NCBI GenBank assembly: GCA_965119745.1
Contig: OZ221973.1
Coordinates: 558,001 to 622,000, forward strand
Length of the DNA stretch: 64,000 nt
Reading direction: 5' to 3'
From: CAJFUR01 sp904420575
GTDB lineage: Bacteria > Actinomycetota > Coriobacteriia > Coriobacteriales > Eggerthellaceae
A model generated the notes under the pieces. It made no database searches, was not told where the DNA came from, and worked only from the letters and a program-made list of their open reading frames with translations. Positions 29,494 through 38,362 of the stretch are shown piece after piece (position 1 is the first letter of the stretch; the number at the start of each line of letters is the position of its first letter). Made by a program: the position numbers and the translations under genes.

Positions 29494-30429
29494 TCAGGGA
29501 TTCATCCAGCGATCCACCGAGCGGCGTTCGGCAAGACGAGCGGCATATCGGTCGCTCAAGTGCTCGCGGGAATAGTAGTACACGTCGCCATTCGAGGCGC
29601 TCACCGTGGCAAGATCGGCGTATTCCGGGCGCATTTTTGCGGCGGCAAACAGGTCGCCGATTTCGCCGGGTGAAAATTCGAAGGGAGGATTGCAAAGCGA
29701 TGTGGCCCGCATGGGGCGCGGATACGTGCGCGACTCGTCACGCACGCAATCGGCCAAGGCAGCCACGCGGTCGCCCGTAGCCGCAAGCACGAGCAAATGG
29801 GCATAACGGCTCGTCATGTATCGTTCGGAATAGAATGAGAGTTCGGGTGCCTCGATCACCACGCGCACGTCGTCTATGCGTGAAGCGTCAACGGCATCGA
29901 CCGCATAGAGCATGCTGCGCCATTGGTCGATGTCCATTCCCGATTCGGACACGAGGGCGTCGAGATCCCCGTCGAGCTCTTCTGCGAGCCACGACATGAT
30001 GGCAGGCAGGTGGCGCGCTGCAAGCGCCCTAAAAGAGAGCTCGTCGCACTGGAGCCCTGCTCGGCTCTCGCCCTCTTGAAACCCTTCTCGGGATTCTTCT
30101 TCGCAGGGTTCACTCGTTTGGAGTTCCTTTTCTGGAAGCTCTTCTGGACATTCGTCTACCTGGCATCCGACCCCCTGGGAATCGCCCACACCGATACCCT
30201 CTCCTTGGAAGCCCCCCTCGTTCACTTCCGCCAATTCCTTCACTTCGCCTTTCGCAAGCGCAACCAGCGAATGCGCTTGCAGCAACTCGCCGTTTTGGGA
30301 AGCCCGCTCGATGAATTCCACTGCTTGCAGGATGGCCCCTTCGAGAACCTTGGCGCAAAGGCTCCGCTCTTGCATACCGTTTTTGCTCTTATCCGGCTCT
30401 GAATCTCCCGCTATTCGCTCGTCGTCCAC
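29494..30429 (-). CDS. unrecognised 311-residue cytoplasmic protein
   Basis: Starts with GTG at 30429 (GGTGGGATT before it). No signal peptide or membrane segment. Residues ~70-125 are a very acidic, Glu/Gly-rich linker joining an N-terminal helical part (VLEGAILQAVEFIERAS) to a C-terminal domain of about 180 residues with WLAEELDGDLDAL, SEYADLAT-like and DVYYYSREHLSDRYAARLAE stretches. It is convergent with the AOR-linked LuxR gene, 50 bp away. Accessory proteins of unknown function (YdhW/YdhT) accompany AOR-like YdhV in E. coli, so a maturation role for the AOR system is possible. This is only a positional guess. Confidence 0.7.
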   Translation of the reverse strand: MDDERIAGDSEPDKSKNGMQERSLCAKVLEGAILQAVEFIERASQNGELLQAHSLVALAKGEVKELAEVNEGGFQGEGIGVGDSQGVGCQVDECPEELPEKELQTSEPCEEESREGFQEGESRAGLQCDELSFRALAARHLPAIMSWLAEELDGDLDALVSESGMDIDQWRSMLYAVDAVDASRIDDVRVVIEAPELSFYSERYMTSRYAHLLVLAATGDRVAALADCVRDESRTYPRPMRATSLCNPPFEFSPGEIGDLFAAAKMRPEYADLATVSASNGDVYYYSREHLSDRYAARLAERRSVDRWMNP

Positions 30430-30730
30430 AATCCCACCGCTTTCGCAATTCCCCTTCGGACACCGATGCGTCTAGGATTGCTCACACAACCTGCAGGCGC
30501 ATCGCCTCTTTGAGGTATGCCGGACGCAGCCCGAAAAAAACCCGAAAACTCGCAGGGACCCAACGGTTTTCGCACAGCGGGCATCCCACACCAATTGCCA
30601 TGCGAGCGCACTCGGGATCAAGGAATCTACGACAGATTGGCCATGTGCCCCCGCAGAACCATCGCCGCAAAGACAAGCGCAGGCTGGGCGGCCACCTGTG
30701 TTTGGCCGCCCAGCCTGCGCGGCCGAGACA
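30430..30730. other. 301-bp spacer with mscL terminator
   Basis: No gene seen. Contains the 17-bp-arm hairpin at 30677-30720 and the promoter side of the unrecognised protein. Confidence 0.5.
30677..30720 (-). terminator. strong hairpin behind mscL
   Basis: Seventeen-base perfect arms 30677-30693 and 30704-30720 around a 10-base loop. On the minus strand TTGTCTTT follows. It sits 10 bases after the mscL stop. Confidence 0.75.
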
Positions 30731-31195
30731 CTACGCCTCGACCGTCGCCTTCCTAGTGGGCACGGCCGCCTGCGGCAGCTCCGCAGCGCAATGCGGGCAG
30801 CGCGTGGCGCCCTCCTTCACCTCTTCCTTGCAGAACGGGCAGGTGGGAGGCTCTTCCACCACGGTTTCCCCGTTGTCCTTCTTCAGTATCTTGCCGCTGG
30901 CATCCTGCACCTTGTTGATGCCCTTGACCAGCAAGAACACCACGAACGCGACGATCAGGAAGTTGATGATGGCGCTGATGAACGCACCGAAGTCGATGTC
31001 GGTTCCCGGTATCACCAGGCCCGAAATGCTGTCGGTGCCGCCTCCGGCCACCACGGCGATGAGCGGGTTGATGATGTGGTCGGTCAGCGCCGTGACGATG
31101 GACGTGAACGCTCCGCCGATGATGACGCCGACGGCCAGGTCCATCACGTTGCCCCGGTTGATGAACTCTTTGAACTCGTTGAGGAAAGTCTTCAT
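30731..31195 (-). CDS. mscL: large-conductance mechanosensitive channel with a C-terminal zinc ribbon
   Basis: 154 residues. Residues 1-100 are classic MscL: a KTFLNEFKEFINRGNVMDLAVGVIIGGAF start helix and first pore helix, then the second helix FINFLIVAFVVFLLVKGINKV. The C-terminus adds about 35 residues with CPFCKEEVKEGATRCPHC, a CxxC-x10-CxxC zinc ribbon not part of the standard ~135-residue channel. ATG at 31195 behind AAGGACC. It releases solutes during hypo-osmotic shock; what the ribbon does is unknown. Confidence 0.9.
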   Translation of the reverse strand: MKTFLNEFKEFINRGNVMDLAVGVIIGGAFTSIVTALTDHIINPLIAVVAGGGTDSISGLVIPGTDIDFGAFISAIINFLIVAFVVFLLVKGINKVQDASGKILKKDNGETVVEEPPTCPFCKEEVKEGATRCPHCAAELPQAAVPTRKATVEA

Positions 31196-31318
31196 GTCGG
31201 TCCTTCTCCTTCGCAATGCCCTGCTTTGGAAACAGCATCCAGTGCCAGTATAAACAAAGCGGGCGCTCTCCGGAGCAAACATCAACGGCTGTTTGAAAAT
31301 GCGGCGGCATCGGCCGCG

Positions 31319-32749
31319 CTATGCTTCTTCCCCCTTGTCGCCGCACACGGCGCAGAGCGCTTCCTGGCGCAGAATGACGAACCCGACCACGCCCGCGACG
31401 AGCGAAGCCGCCAGGATGGCCGCCTTCGCGACGGCGATGGTGGCGGGATCCACGAACGACAGGTTGGTCACGAAGATGGCCATCGTGAACCCGACGCCGC
31501 CCAAAACGGACACGCCGGCAATATGCCCCCAGTTCACACCTTCGGGCAAGTCGCTGAGACGCAGCTTGACCGTTGCCCACGTGGCCAGGAAAATGCCTGC
31601 GGGCTTGCCCACCAGAAGGCCGAAGAACACGCCGATCATGACGGGGCTTGTGAGCACCTCCATGAAATCCATGCCCACCAGCACGACGCTGGCGTTGGAA
31701 AACGCGAACAGCGGCAGGACGAAGAAGTACACGGGGACGTGCAGACGGTCGTCAAGGCGGGTGATGGGCGGAATGCTCATGCGCGCGATGTGCCCGATGC
31801 GCTGGATGTCGTGCAGGTATTCCTTCTGCACGATGGAGGGCTCGCCAGGGTCGTACCGTTCGTCGGCGACGTCGGCCGCTTCGGCGAACCACGAGTTCAC
31901 GCGCCGCAACTTCACCTGCGACCGTGCAGGGACGGCCAGCGCCAGAAGCACGCCGGCGATGGTCGCATGCACGCCCGACATGAGAAAGCAGACCCACATG
32001 ACCAGGCCGACCAGCAAATACGGCCACAGGTCGTACACGTGGCCCCGGTTGAACGCCAGAGCCAGCCCGAACAGGGCCAAGCCCGCGGCAAGCCACCCTA
32101 CCTGCAGCTCGGCCGTATAGAACACGGCGATCACCAGGATGGCGATCATGTCGTCGGCAATGGTGAGCGTGGAAAGGAACACGCGTAGCCCCAACGGGAC
32201 GCGATCCCCCAAAAGTGCAAGAATACCCAGGCAGAACGCGATGTCGTTCGCCATGGGAACACCCCAGCCCTGCTCGAAGCCGCTCCCCGCGTTGACGGCG
32301 GTGTACACCAACGCCGGCACGACGGCACCGCCCGCCGCCGCCACGATGGGCAGCAGCGCCTTGCGCGGGTTGGTAAGCTCCCCCGCCGTCATCTCGAACT
32401 TTATCTCCAGTCCAACCAGCAGAAAGAACAGCGCCATCAAGAAGTCGTTGATGAAATGCTCCAGCGTCAGGTGCGGAGCAAAGTCTCCCAAGGAGAAGCC
32501 GATCTCGAAGGTATGCCAGAACTCCGCAAAATACGGCAGCACGGGCGTGTTCTCTATCACGAGCGCTGCAAGAGCCGCGGCCAACATAAGCATGGTCGCC
32601 CGCGTAGATGAATGCGTGAATTCCACGAGCTTGCGCTTGCGACGATGATGGCCTCGGACCTCGGGCTCGAAGATCTCGGAAGTCGTCAAAGGACGCGATT
32701 CCTGGCCGGCATCGCCCACGTGGTCGTTCTTGTTGTCCTTCGACGTCAT
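31319..32749 (-). CDS. nhaA: Na+/H+ antiporter NhaA
   Basis: 476 residues with 11-12 membrane helices. NhaA marks are present: LFFLLVGLEIKFE, GWGVPMANDIAFCLGILALLG, STLTIADDMIAI with the paired Asp of ion binding, and near the end GVSVLGGVGFTMAIFVTNLSF. ATG at 32749 (MTSKDNKND). There is no ribosome site; instead TATACT at 32756-32761 would place transcription start on the A of the ATG, so the mRNA is probably leaderless. The C-terminal tail carries two extra Cys (CAVC). Confidence 0.93.
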   Translation of the reverse strand: MTSKDNKNDHVGDAGQESRPLTTSEIFEPEVRGHHRRKRKLVEFTHSSTRATMLMLAAALAALVIENTPVLPYFAEFWHTFEIGFSLGDFAPHLTLEHFINDFLMALFFLLVGLEIKFEMTAGELTNPRKALLPIVAAAGGAVVPALVYTAVNAGSGFEQGWGVPMANDIAFCLGILALLGDRVPLGLRVFLSTLTIADDMIAILVIAVFYTAELQVGWLAAGLALFGLALAFNRGHVYDLWPYLLVGLVMWVCFLMSGVHATIAGVLLALAVPARSQVKLRRVNSWFAEAADVADERYDPGEPSIVQKEYLHDIQRIGHIARMSIPPITRLDDRLHVPVYFFVLPLFAFSNASVVLVGMDFMEVLTSPVMIGVFFGLLVGKPAGIFLATWATVKLRLSDLPEGVNWGHIAGVSVLGGVGFTMAIFVTNLSFVDPATIAVAKAAILAASLVAGVVGFVILRQEALCAVCGDKGEEA

Positions 32750-32755
32750 AATACC

Positions 32756-32761
32756 AGTATA
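32756..32761 (-). promoter_or_regulatory. -10 box of nhaA, predicting a leaderless mRNA
   Basis: TATACT on the minus strand with six bases between it and the ATG. A weak TTTCGC lies 17 bases further upstream. Confidence 0.55.
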
Positions 32762-32825
32762 CGCGAGCGGACCGTCTGGCGAAACCACGCCCTCGTAACA
32801 TTTGAGCCCTGTCGAGCGCGCCGCC

Positions 32826-33019
32826 TCACGCGAACGTGCGCAGGAAGGCGACGAGTTCCTGCCTGCTGTGCACCCCGCCTTCCTGTACATGTTGCGTAGA
32901 TGGGTGTATAGCGTCGCGCTGGATATGAACAGCTCGGACGCGATGCACTGATTTTCCTTACCCTCCAGGGCGCGCAGCGCTATCTCCTGCTCGCGCTCCG
33001 TGAGCTTGACGGATCGCTT
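32826..33019 (-). pseudogene. remnant of a LuxR-type regulator (DNA-binding tail, frameshifted)
   Basis: Read on the minus strand directly after the HigA stop, the frame gives SVKLTEREQEIALRALEG, then LFISSATLYTHLRNMYRKAG, a clear LuxR helix-turn-helix without start codon or membrane part. At 32873-32876 a run of four C should be five: adding one base restores VHSRQELVAFLRTFA and a stop at 32826-32828. So it is both 5'-truncated and frameshifted. It lies upstream of nhaA and downstream of the orphan antitoxin gene, which seems to have replaced its front. Confidence 0.8.
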
Positions 33020-33325
33020 TTACAAACATGCCGCGGCGCGCGCCAAGGGCTTGATCTTCTTGAGATCGGGCTCGATTTTCCTTCGCGCCACTTCGGTGTC
33101 ATAAGCCGCTTGCGCACGAAGCCAGTAGCCATCGGAAAGGCCGAAAAAGCGGCAGAGTCGCAAATCCGTGTCGGCCGTGATGCTGCGACGGCCCAGGACT
33201 ATCTGGCCGATGCGCTGGGCCGGAACGCCAATCTCTTTCGCCAGACGATACTGAGACAATCCCAACGGCTCCAAGAACTCTTCCTTGAGTAGTTCGCCGG
33301 GAGTTACAGGGTCAAGCCTTTCCAT
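33020..33325 (-). CDS. HigA-family antitoxin (XRE helix-turn-helix), toxin partner lost
   Basis: 101 residues: TPGELLKEEFLEPLGLSQYRLAKEIGVPAQRIGQIVLG is the HigA/VapI start, followed by ITADTDLRLCRFFGLSDGYWLRAQAAYD. I chose the ATG at 33325 because GAGGTGAACGGC precedes it; TTG at 33349 and ATG at 33343 are longer options. The higB toxin normally found just upstream is reduced to its last few codons in the next small frame. The antitoxin may still act as a repressor. Confidence 0.85.
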   Translation of the reverse strand: MERLDPVTPGELLKEEFLEPLGLSQYRLAKEIGVPAQRIGQIVLGRRSITADTDLRLCRFFGLSDGYWLRAQAAYDTEVARRKIEPDLKKIKPLARAAACL

Positions 33326-33345
33326 GCCGTTCACCTCGCTCATGC

Positions 33346-33447
33346 TCAATGGTAGTCAACGATCTCGACGTCCTTCGCCCCAGCCAGCGTTTTCTTGGTG
33401 ACGCAGTTCAGCTCGGCCATCTTCCCCGATGTGAGCAGCTCCCCCAT
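33346..33447 (-). pseudogene. chimeric scrap: MerR-like start joined to a HigB end
   Basis: A 33-codon frame from the ATG at 33447 (AAGGAGGGG upstream). The first ~20 residues, LLTSGKMAELNCVTKKTL, look like the start of a MerR-family helix-turn-helix; the end, DVEIVDYH, looks like the terminal residues of HigB toxins. It therefore appears to be a deletion junction between two genes. It may still be translated from its good ribosome site. Confidence 0.6.
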
Positions 33448-33571
33448 GAGTCCCCTCCTTCACCTTGTCTCATGAATTATACCAGTGGCTGCACAGAATA
33501 AGGAGCCGGCGCGCGCCGAAGCGTATAATGGCGTGCGGCGCACTGTTTCGACGGGGCCCGGAGGGGGCTGC

Positions 33572-35065
33572 ATGGATCGCAAGCTGCAACAATACGTCCT
33601 GTTCTGCGCGGGCATGGGATCGTCGACCGCATGGTGGCTCATCATGTCCACCAACCTGGCCGAGAAGGCCTCCTATGGCCAAAACACCACGCTTGTCCTG
33701 CACGTGTGCTACTTCGTCGTGCTGCTCGTCTGCTCGCTGGCCTACCGGCGCATCGAGCCGCATCTGCGCAGGGCGGGCGTCATCGGCGGGCTGAGCGCCC
33801 TGACGGCCGCGTCGCTTGTGCCGGCGCTGCTGGTGGTGATGGGACTGCTGGACACTGCGCTGTACGTGCCGTGCATCGCCGTGGCCGCCATCGCCAAGGC
33901 CCTCATCTTCCTGGCCTGGATGATGGCGTTCTCGGACATCCTCAATCCGCGGTCGGGCATTGTCCTCATGCTGGCGGCCATGACCATCGGCTGGATGCTG
34001 TGCCTGGTGGTGGCCATGGCCGACACGGTCGTGGCTGCCGTGGCCACCTGCCTGCTGGTCCTGGTGTCCGGCGGCTGCCTGATCGCCCTTACCACCTTGA
34101 GCGGGCCACGGACCGTCCCCGCCGAGCCCGAACCGGCAGGTGGCGCTTCTCCCCTGTCGCTGCTGCCGCCGTTGTTTTTGGCAGGCCTCATGCTCTACGA
34201 GTTCGCACCAGGATTCGTGACGGGATCCATCCAGGCTGCCAGCGATTCCGAAGCCCTCATGAGCACGTATGCGGCCACGGCGCTCCTATTGGCCGCGTCT
34301 CTGGGCGCGACCACGCTGCTGATGCATTTCGAGGCAGGCAAACGCTACGTCACGCGCTTCGTCGTGCCCTTCATAGCGGTGGGGTTGCTGCTCGTGGCGC
34401 TCTTGGGCCCCGGCGAGCAGACGATCGCGTTCGCCTGCATCATCACGGGAACGTCGGTCTTCGACGCCTTCGTCTATTCCTCCTTCGCCCAGCGCATCCA
34501 GCGGACTGGCGTATCGGCGCTGCGCCTGTTCGCTTGGGGCCAGTTCGTCATCCAGGTGGCCATCCTGGTGGCGTTCGTGCTGGGCTTGGCGCTCGCAGGC
34601 CACGATTCCACTTGGATCACCACCGTATGCCTGGTCTTGGTATCGCTCATCATCCTCGGCGGCCGCTTCGATCTGCATGGCGCCGAAAAGGATCCGATCT
34701 CTGCTGCGGCCAGCGTTCCCGACAGCGCGCACGCGAACCCCGGCCAAGGCGCCGGCAGCCAGGAGGACAGCGAAGCACATCCGGTGTTCGACTGCGCGGC
34801 GTTCGCAAAGCGGCATGGATACTCCGGCCGCGAGGAAGAGATCCTCAACCTGGTGGCGTGCGGGTTCAACGCCCCCGCCATCGCCGAGCGGCTCTGCATC
34901 GCGCCCAGCACCGTCAAGACGCACCTCGTCCACCTGTACCGCAAGGCAGACGTCGCCGATCGCCAGGAGCTTCTGCGGAAGCTCGAGGAATCCAGCAGCG
35001 CTTCCGGTTCGCCCTCCGACCGCTTCGACGACGCTTCTTCGGGACGCCCCGCGAGCCGCCCCTAG
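33572..35065 (+). CDS. membrane-anchored LuxR-family regulator
   Basis: 497 residues; ATG at 33572 behind CGGAGGGGG. About 12 hydrophobic segments occupy residues ~8-375, a polar linker follows, and a LuxR helix-turn-helix lies at ~415-475 (YSGREEEILNLVACG, then IAPSTVKTHLVHLYRKADVAD). A Ser/Asp-rich tail closes it. It lies 260 bp upstream of, and parallel to, a Tat flavoprotein gene that it probably controls. Confidence 0.88.
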   Translation: MDRKLQQYVLFCAGMGSSTAWWLIMSTNLAEKASYGQNTTLVLHVCYFVVLLVCSLAYRRIEPHLRRAGVIGGLSALTAASLVPALLVVMGLLDTALYVPCIAVAAIAKALIFLAWMMAFSDILNPRSGIVLMLAAMTIGWMLCLVVAMADTVVAAVATCLLVLVSGGCLIALTTLSGPRTVPAEPEPAGGASPLSLLPPLFLAGLMLYEFAPGFVTGSIQAASDSEALMSTYAATALLLAASLGATTLLMHFEAGKRYVTRFVVPFIAVGLLLVALLGPGEQTIAFACIITGTSVFDAFVYSSFAQRIQRTGVSALRLFAWGQFVIQVAILVAFVLGLALAGHDSTWITTVCLVLVSLIILGGRFDLHGAEKDPISAAASVPDSAHANPGQGAGSQEDSEAHPVFDCAAFAKRHGYSGREEEILNLVACGFNAPAIAERLCIAPSTVKTHLVHLYRKADVADRQELLRKLEESSSASGSPSDRFDDASSGRPASRP

Positions 35066-35325
35066 CAACCAGAGCGACTCGGGAGCGCTTCCGAGGCCGC
35101 TCACGGTCCTTTCCCCCTCCTTCGCCCTCGTTCTCGCTTCTGACGAGGAATAACGTGCGGCATCCTCCGAATCGGCGGATGTCGCGCGGTGCGGTTTCGG
35201 CAAAAATCCTTCCTTTGCGCGGATGCCCGTCGTTCCGTTTCCCCCCATGATGGCCGCAGTCCCCCACGGGATGCGGACACGTCAAAGGCACGGCACAAGG
35301 AACAGAACCAGGGAGAGGAACAGCC

Positions 35326-36972
35326 ATGAGGCAGACGGAAAAGGGATTCACGAGAAGGGGCTTTCTGACGGGAAGCGCGCTGGCGCTGGGAGGAGTCGCC
35401 ATCTCCGCCATGGGCTGCGCGCCCGCGCAGAAGGAGCCGGAGAGCAAGCCCGCCACCGACGAGCCGACGGGAGATCCCTCGTACGTCGACCCATGGGCCG
35501 GGCACTATGCTGCCGACTGGGCCGACAAGGTCACCGAAACCGTCGACACGGACCTCGTCATCGTCGGTGCCGGGGTGTCGGGCGTGGTGGCCGCCTTGGA
35601 GGCAGCGCAGAACGGCATCAAGGTGGAACTGCTGGAGGCCACCAAGACGGCAGGCGGCAATGGGAACTTCTCCGACTGCGTGTTCACGTTCGGCTCCCCT
35701 CAGCAGATCGCCGGCGCCGAAAAGGCCGGCGTCACGGTGACGGCCGACCAGATCATCCGGAGTGAGATCGAGCTCTACGACTACACGATCGACGGCGAGC
35801 TGTGGGTGGACGTGATCGAGCACAGCGCCGACAACACGCAGTGGCTGCTTGACGCCGGATGCCACACCGAGGACATCGCCACGTTCTACGGCGGCACGCT
35901 GGGCAAGACCCCCACGGTGCTCATGTGGCGTGACGGCGTGGGCGGCGGCATGACCAGCGCCATGGAGCCCATGCTGGCAACGCTCAAAGGGTTGGGCGTG
36001 GAGCCCCGGCTGGAAACGCGCGGCCAGGCGCTCAAGATGAACGACGCGGGCGAGGCGTGCGGCGTGTACGCCGAAACCAAGGACGGCGTGCTGGAAATCA
36101 ACGCCAAAGCCGTCATCTTCTCTGGCGGCGGCTGGGCGGCCAGCCCGGAAATGCTGGCCACCTACGGCGGCTACGACATGGACAAGACCGACATCTTCTG
36201 CTGCGAAGGCTGCGTGGGCGACACGCTCAAGATGGCCGCTGCCGCCGGCGCGCGCCAGGACGCGGTCAGCCGCGGCTACATGTTCGGCAACGCCATCACG
36301 GGCATCACGTCCAGCTACGTCATGCAGTACCATCCCGCACTGTGGGTGAACGGCGACGGCCGTCGGTTCGCCAACGAGGACTGCGGCGAGGTCTGTCACG
36401 ACTACACGGGCACGGCGGTCCGCTCGCAGGAAGCCGTGTACGTGATCCTGGACGACGCCATGATCGCCGAGATGGACAAGAACAGCACGGTCACGACGAA
36501 CGCCGAAGGCCAGCAGTCGAAGAGCCTGAAGGACGAGATAGACGCTGCCGCCGCGGATTCGGCGAACGCCGACGTGGTCTCTGCTGCAAGCATTGACGAG
36601 CTCGCCAAGAAGATCGAGGGCGCGACAGGGCTGGCCGAGACGTTCGCCACCTATCAGCAATACTGCGCACAAGGCCACGACGACCTGTTCGGCAAGGATC
36701 CCCAGTACCTCGTGGCGCTCGCCGAAGGCCCCCTGTACGCATTGCGCGTGCACCAGACCATCTGCCTGTCGTTGGGCGGCATCAACACGAACCGCTTCTG
36801 GCAGGTGGTGGACGAGGCGAAGAAGCCCATCGAGCGCCTGTACGCCGTCGGCGCCGACGGCCAGATGGTCTACCGCAGCCTGTACAACCTGAACACGGCA
36901 GGCGGCCACATGGCCATCAACTTCGATTCCGGCCGCTACGCCGTCAAGCACGCCAAGGAGCATTACCTGTAA
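35326..36972 (+). CDS. Tat-exported FAD reductase without a neighbouring cytochrome
   Basis: 548 residues. Tat signal TRRGFLTG (residues 9-16) with a Cys31 lipobox-like end; FAD dinucleotide fold at ~76-95 (LVIVGAGVSGVVAALEA); GGGWAASPEM; and a C-terminal FAD segment ERLYAVGADGQMVYRS. It belongs to the fumarate-reductase flavoprotein family but has neither FMN-domain nor haem motifs. No cytochrome gene adjoins it, so its electrons must come from a donor encoded elsewhere. ATG at 35326 after AGGGAGAGGAAC. Substrate unknown; C-terminal divergence (NLNTAGGHMAINF) sets it apart from the others here. Confidence 0.85.
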   Translation: MRQTEKGFTRRGFLTGSALALGGVAISAMGCAPAQKEPESKPATDEPTGDPSYVDPWAGHYAADWADKVTETVDTDLVIVGAGVSGVVAALEAAQNGIKVELLEATKTAGGNGNFSDCVFTFGSPQQIAGAEKAGVTVTADQIIRSEIELYDYTIDGELWVDVIEHSADNTQWLLDAGCHTEDIATFYGGTLGKTPTVLMWRDGVGGGMTSAMEPMLATLKGLGVEPRLETRGQALKMNDAGEACGVYAETKDGVLEINAKAVIFSGGGWAASPEMLATYGGYDMDKTDIFCCEGCVGDTLKMAAAAGARQDAVSRGYMFGNAITGITSSYVMQYHPALWVNGDGRRFANEDCGEVCHDYTGTAVRSQEAVYVILDDAMIAEMDKNSTVTTNAEGQQSKSLKDEIDAAAADSANADVVSAASIDELAKKIEGATGLAETFATYQQYCAQGHDDLFGKDPQYLVALAEGPLYALRVHQTICLSLGGINTNRFWQVVDEAKKPIERLYAVGADGQMVYRSLYNLNTAGGHMAINFDSGRYAVKHAKEHYL

Positions 36973-37054
36973 GGCCAGGAGCAGACGGCAACGGGGGCGG
37001 GGCGCGCACGCGACGCCGCCACCCCGCCCCCGCCTTGCCCCGCGCGCATGCCCC

Positions 37055-37084
37055 GCCGGCAGCTACTCCCTCCTAGCTGCCGGC
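37055..37084. terminator. hairpin between the reductase and LysR genes
   Basis: Eleven-base arms 37055-37065 and 37074-37084 (GCCGGCAGCTA type) around an 8-base loop, between two convergent genes. No T-run. Confidence 0.5.
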
Positions 37085-37158
37085 TACGGGGCGTTGCATG
37101 CGGCTTAGCACCCGCCAACCGGGCCCTACACGCCTTGCGCCCGCCAGCCCGTCTGCGG

Positions 37159-38049
37159 TCACCTCCGGCGGTTCTGCTCCACGATCGCGTCGAAGAAGGC
37201 AAGCACGCCCGCGTTCGTCTCCTTCTTCCGGCGCACCACGCACACGTCGAAGACGTCGCGCGTGTCGTCCAGCGGGCGCGTTACCAGGTCGGTGCCGTAC
37301 CGCGCATAACCCGGGAAATGCACTCCGAACACCACCCGGTCATCCGCCTCAGGAAAGCACAGGGTGCCCGTCTCGAGGTGTTCGATGTGCGTGTCGATGC
37401 CGTGCCTCTTGAGCACTTCCTGGACGAAGGCGTGATAGCGGGTGCGGTCTTCCAAAGGATAGGAGACGATGCGCACCCCTTCCAAGTCCGAAAACCCGAG
37501 CCGCTTCTTCGTGGCCAGCGGATGGGTGCGGTAACAGGCGATCCCGAAGGGGATGGAGAACAGGTGCTCGAACCGCAGGCTGCGGTTCTCTTTCCCGTAA
37601 CGGAACACGATGCCCAGGTCGGCTTCGTGGTTCACTACCCGCTCGCAGCTGTCGCGCACGCCCACTTCCGTCAGGGAGGTCTTGAGGCCGCCATACGTCG
37701 CCGACACCTGCGTATGGGCATGCGTGACCAAGGCGGCAATGGCGTCGTTCATCAGAGGACCGACGACCCTGATCGTGGCCTCCGCGCTCCTCTGGAGCTC
37801 GAGCCCTTCGCTGACCGCCTGCTCGTACTTCTTCGCCACCTCGCGCAAGCGCTCGATGTACGCCCGCCCGCTCTCGGTCAGCTCCACCTTGGTCGTGTCG
37901 CGATCGAAGATGCGGAAGCCCGCTTCCTTTTCCGCCGTCGCCACATGCTTGCTCAAGGTCGACTGCGTGATGAACAGCCGATCGGCAGCTTGGCTAAAGC
38001 TCAGGCAGTCGGCAAGGACAACAAGCTCGTTGCAATACGAAATGTCCAT
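37159..38049 (-). CDS. LysR-family transcription regulator
   Basis: 296 residues. The N-terminal winged helix-turn-helix reads MDISYCNELVVLADCLSFSQAADRLFITQSTLSKHVATAEKEAG; the rest is an effector-binding domain with DLGIVFRYG. ATG at 38049 behind GGGGAGATG. It diverges from the reductase/cytochrome operon at 38363 across 313 bp, so it probably activates that operon. It is the only reductase-linked regulator here that is not LuxR-type. Confidence 0.9.
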   Translation of the reverse strand: MDISYCNELVVLADCLSFSQAADRLFITQSTLSKHVATAEKEAGFRIFDRDTTKVELTESGRAYIERLREVAKKYEQAVSEGLELQRSAEATIRVVGPLMNDAIAALVTHAHTQVSATYGGLKTSLTEVGVRDSCERVVNHEADLGIVFRYGKENRSLRFEHLFSIPFGIACYRTHPLATKKRLGFSDLEGVRIVSYPLEDRTRYHAFVQEVLKRHGIDTHIEHLETGTLCFPEADDRVVFGVHFPGYARYGTDLVTRPLDDTRDVFDVCVVRRKKETNAGVLAFFDAIVEQNRRR

Positions 38050-38362
38050 GGCATCTCCCCAGATTGTCTTCCCCTTGCGGGCGTCCCCTCGTCTCCGCAG
38101 CTCCATGATACACGACCGTCGTCCCTATGGCTACGGCCCGCCGCCGGCGATGCTTATTCCGATTCGGCCTTTCCTTATGCCTCATTGGAAGCGGCTCGTT
38201 TCGGCCCCCTGGCGAGCGGCTATTCCGCTTCGGCATCAGGCGATGCCCGTTCGTCGTTTCCTTTTCGGCGGATTCCTTTCTATCGTTGGATTCAGGGCGA
38301 TGCACGACGCGGCGCATGGCGCGGCCTCCTGCATCGAAGAACGCAAGGAGAAGGGAACCATC
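38050..38362. promoter_or_regulatory. divergent LysR-reductase control region
   Basis: 313 bp without a gene. LysR sites of the T-N11-A kind are expected here but I could not single one out. AAGGAGAAGGG at about 38345 serves the reductase start. Confidence 0.4.
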
